A model generated the notes under the pieces. That model was given only the letters and a program-made list of their open reading frames with translations. It was not told the origin of the DNA and did no database searches. A stretch of DNA of 8,316 bases from an uncultured Sediminibacterium sp. (lineage in GTDB: Bacteria > Bacteroidota > Bacteroidia > Chitinophagales > Chitinophagaceae): contig CALEST010000407.1 in assembly GCA_937907555.1 (NCBI GenBank), forward strand, positions 1 to 8,316, given 5' to 3'. The position numbers and the translations under genes are program-made. Below are positions 7,010 through 8,316 of this stretch, piece after piece (the first letter of the stretch is position 1; every line of letters begins with the position of its first letter).

Positions 7010-7630
7010 ATGATGAAAAAAACCTGGGAGGAATTCCTTAAGAATAAAGCTTTCAGAAACAAGCTTGCCTTAGGAATTCTGCTGCTGGTATTATTGGTAG
7101 CCTTCCTACCCTATTACTTTGCTTTTATAGAAGCCAGAAAAGGCATTGTTATCAATGACCTTGTATTGGATTATATAGACAGTGCCAATGTATCTATACC
7201 TACTTTTATCATTATCTGGTCTCTTAGTCTGGGGTGTTTGTATATCAACCTGCAAACCCCTTCAAGAATGTTACAGATGCTTTGGGCATTCAATGTACTT
7301 TCACTATCCAGAATCCTGAGTATTTATCTGGTACCCCTTGAACCCCCGGCTGATCTGATTGAATTAATTGATCCAATAACCAATACTATTTACGGAGCCC
7401 GGTTTATTACCAAGGATCTGTTTTTCTCTGGTCATACAGCAACCCTTGTAACTTTTGCATTGTGCATGCATAAGAAAAGCCATAAAGTCATAGTGTTTTC
7501 TGGAGCAATTGCCGTTGGTATTCTGGTGTTGATTCAACACGTTCATTACACCATTGATGTAATTGCGGCATTTGTTTTTCCTTTTATCCTGGTTCCCATT
7601 GCCAGAAGAATTTGCAAGCCTTTCATTTAA
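7010..7630 (+). CDS. Sphingomyelin-synthase-like membrane protein (PAP2_C type), putative lipid headgroup transferase or phosphatase
   Basis: This is a 206-residue integral membrane protein. Hydrophobic segments lie at about 18-38, 62-81, 89-108, 143-153, 159-178 and 184-198. The decisive motifs are FFSGHTATL at 138-146 and HVHYTIDVIAAF at 177-188. Together they give H142, H179 and D183, the same His / His-x3-Asp arrangement as the catalytic triad of sphingomyelin synthases (SGHT and HYTIDV motifs) within the PAP2 superfamily. It therefore probably moves or removes a phospho-headgroup on a lipid in the cytoplasmic membrane. Whether the product is a sphingolipid, a phospholipid or a dephosphorylated lipid cannot be told. 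The ATG at 7010 is followed directly by a second ATG at 7013; no other Met occurs before residue 87, so the start is well bounded. It lies 15 bases after nagB but has its own promoter. A convergent gene begins its 3' end 17 bases downstream. Confidence 0.82.
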   Translation: MMKKTWEEFLKNKAFRNKLALGILLLVLLVAFLPYYFAFIEARKGIVINDLVLDYIDSANVSIPTFIIIWSLSLGCLYINLQTPSRMLQMLWAFNVLSLSRILSIYLVPLEPPADLIELIDPITNTIYGARFITKDLFFSGHTATLVTFALCMHKKSHKVIVFSGAIAVGILVLIQHVHYTIDVIAAFVFPFILVPIARRICKPFI

Positions 7631-7647
7631 CGCTTCGCCTTATCCTT

Positions 7648-8316
7648 CTATTTAAGTGCGTCAATAGCTTTTTCAACGGAGCGATGCACCCACCCCTTTG
7701 AGTGGATAAAACGCTGGAAAAGCCAGATGCCTGTAATGGCACATAGAATACCTGCCAATACATCCAGCACATAATGATGACTGCTGTATACTGCGGCAAA
7801 CCAGATGCCAATCATGATTGTTCCGAATACCCAGTTGATAGGCCCCAGCTTATTTCGAACGGCATAATACAACACTATCAAGGGATAAGAGGAATGCAGG
7901 GATGGCATGGCGGCAAATACATTCGAACTCTTTTCGTAAAGTCCCTTAAATATCTCAACGCCGAAGTATGCATCAAATCGATCTAATCCTGCGGTATTCC
8001 CTTTTGTATTGGCAATAAAATCGAATCCGAACTGCTGCACGTACCATGGCGGAGCGGCAGGGTATATATAGTAAATACAGAAACCCAGAAGATTCACCAA
8101 CAGGAAAGTAAGTGAGAAATAAAAAAACTCTCTCTTTCTGGTAAAGAATAAAACAGCTGCAAAACTTAAAGGGACCGGAATCCAGCTCAAATAGAACAAG
8201 CCTGCAAGCACATCCAATAAATCACTATGATTCTTCAACCAGAATTCATTCGGCGTAACAACTGCCCCCTGATAGGTGAAACCGAAAATACTTTTTTCAA
8301 GATTGTATAATTCCCG
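7648..8316 (-). CDS. Aur1 / inositol-phosphorylceramide-synthase-like PAP2 family membrane protein, N-terminus beyond window edge
   Basis: The minus-strand frame is open from the right edge to a TAG at 7650-7648, giving 222 visible residues. It has several hydrophobic segments (about 34-57, 64-84, 142-153, 161-177, 183-200). Three PAP2_3-type motifs appear in order: YPAAPPWYV at 85-93, MPSLHSSYP at 137-145 and SSHHYVLDVLAG at 178-189. Catalytic candidates are H141, H181 and D185. The AAPPWY motif before the SLHS motif is typical of the Aur1 / inositol phosphorylceramide synthase branch rather than simple PAP2 phosphatases. A role in attaching phosphoinositol or a similar headgroup to ceramide or diacylglycerol is plausible for a sphingolipid-making Bacteroidota. 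A plain lipid phosphatase is the alternative. The 26 codons upstream of the TTG at 8238 are in frame and include RELYNLEKSIFGF, which reads as genuine protein, so the true start is off-window. Confidence 0.82.
   Translation of the reverse strand, partial: RELYNLEKSIFGFTYQGAVVTPNEFWLKNHSDLLDVLAGLFYLSWIPVPLSFAAVLFFTRKREFFYFSLTFLLVNLLGFCIYYIYPAAPPWYVQQFGFDFIANTKGNTAGLDRFDAYFGVEIFKGLYEKSSNVFAAMPSLHSSYPLIVLYYAVRNKLGPINWVFGTIMIGIWFAAVYSSHHYVLDVLAGILCAITGIWLFQRFIHSKGWVHRSVEKAIDALK

Noticed and set aside
8236..8238. TTG as the start codon of the right-hand PAP2 gene
   Set aside because: The frame stays open for 26 more codons to the window edge and reads as plausible protein, so the gene almost certainly starts outside the window.
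1..8316. Mobile elements, CRISPR arrays, tRNA/rRNA genes, riboswitches
   Set aside because: No transposase or integrase, no regularly spaced repeats and no recognisable RNA-gene sequence was seen on either strand. All gaps without a gene are under 140 bases.

Overview
The window looks like chromosomal DNA of a Bacteroidota bacterium, probably of the Chitinophagaceae or a close relative. The reasons are: a NagB deaminase fused to a PIG-L domain, an architecture familiar from that phylum; start codons preceded by A-rich sequence rather than Shine-Dalgarno sites; a TTTG / TAnnTTTG promoter; and two lipid headgroup-transferase-like membrane proteins that fit a sphingolipid-making member of the phylum. 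The family-level placement is inference. Almost all of the window is coding. I see no mobile element, CRISPR array, tRNA or rRNA.

Layout. At the left edge, a minus-strand gene for an RmlD-like extended SDR oxidoreductase (1-624) lacks its C-terminus. A 138-base divergent intergenic region separates it from a plus-strand glycolytic pair, pfkA (763-1746) and pyk (1775-3265), 28 bases apart and closed by a strong intrinsic terminator (3299-3335). Next come a secreted GH20 beta-N-acetylhexosaminidase (3360-5018) and the NagB/PIG-L fusion (5078-6994). A small membrane protein resembling sphingomyelin synthase (7010-7630) follows 15 bases after nagB and has its own textbook Bacteroidota promoter. 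It is convergent with a second PAP2-superfamily membrane protein of the Aur1 / inositol-phosphorylceramide-synthase type (7648-8316, minus strand), whose N-terminus lies beyond the right edge.

How the genes fit together. The four central genes trace an amino-sugar route. The hexosaminidase releases GlcNAc (or GalNAc) outside the cytoplasm, NagB turns glucosamine-6-phosphate into fructose-6-phosphate and ammonia, PfkA phosphorylates fructose-6-phosphate, and Pyk makes pyruvate and ATP. Uptake, GlcNAc kinase and a classical NagA deacetylase are absent from the window; the PIG-L domain of the fusion is a candidate for a deacetylase step, but this is untested. The two right-hand membrane proteins carry the His / His-Asp catalytic residues of lipid phosphate phosphatases and headgroup transferases. 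They form a separate, probably sphingolipid- or phospholipid-related, module.

Most of this is recognisable housekeeping and catabolic content. The points most worth a second look are the convergent pair of different PAP2-type enzymes, the promoter that predicts a leaderless or near-leaderless mRNA, the role of PIG-L in the fusion, and the potassium-independent signature of the pyruvate kinase. I found no clear evidence of an entirely new system.
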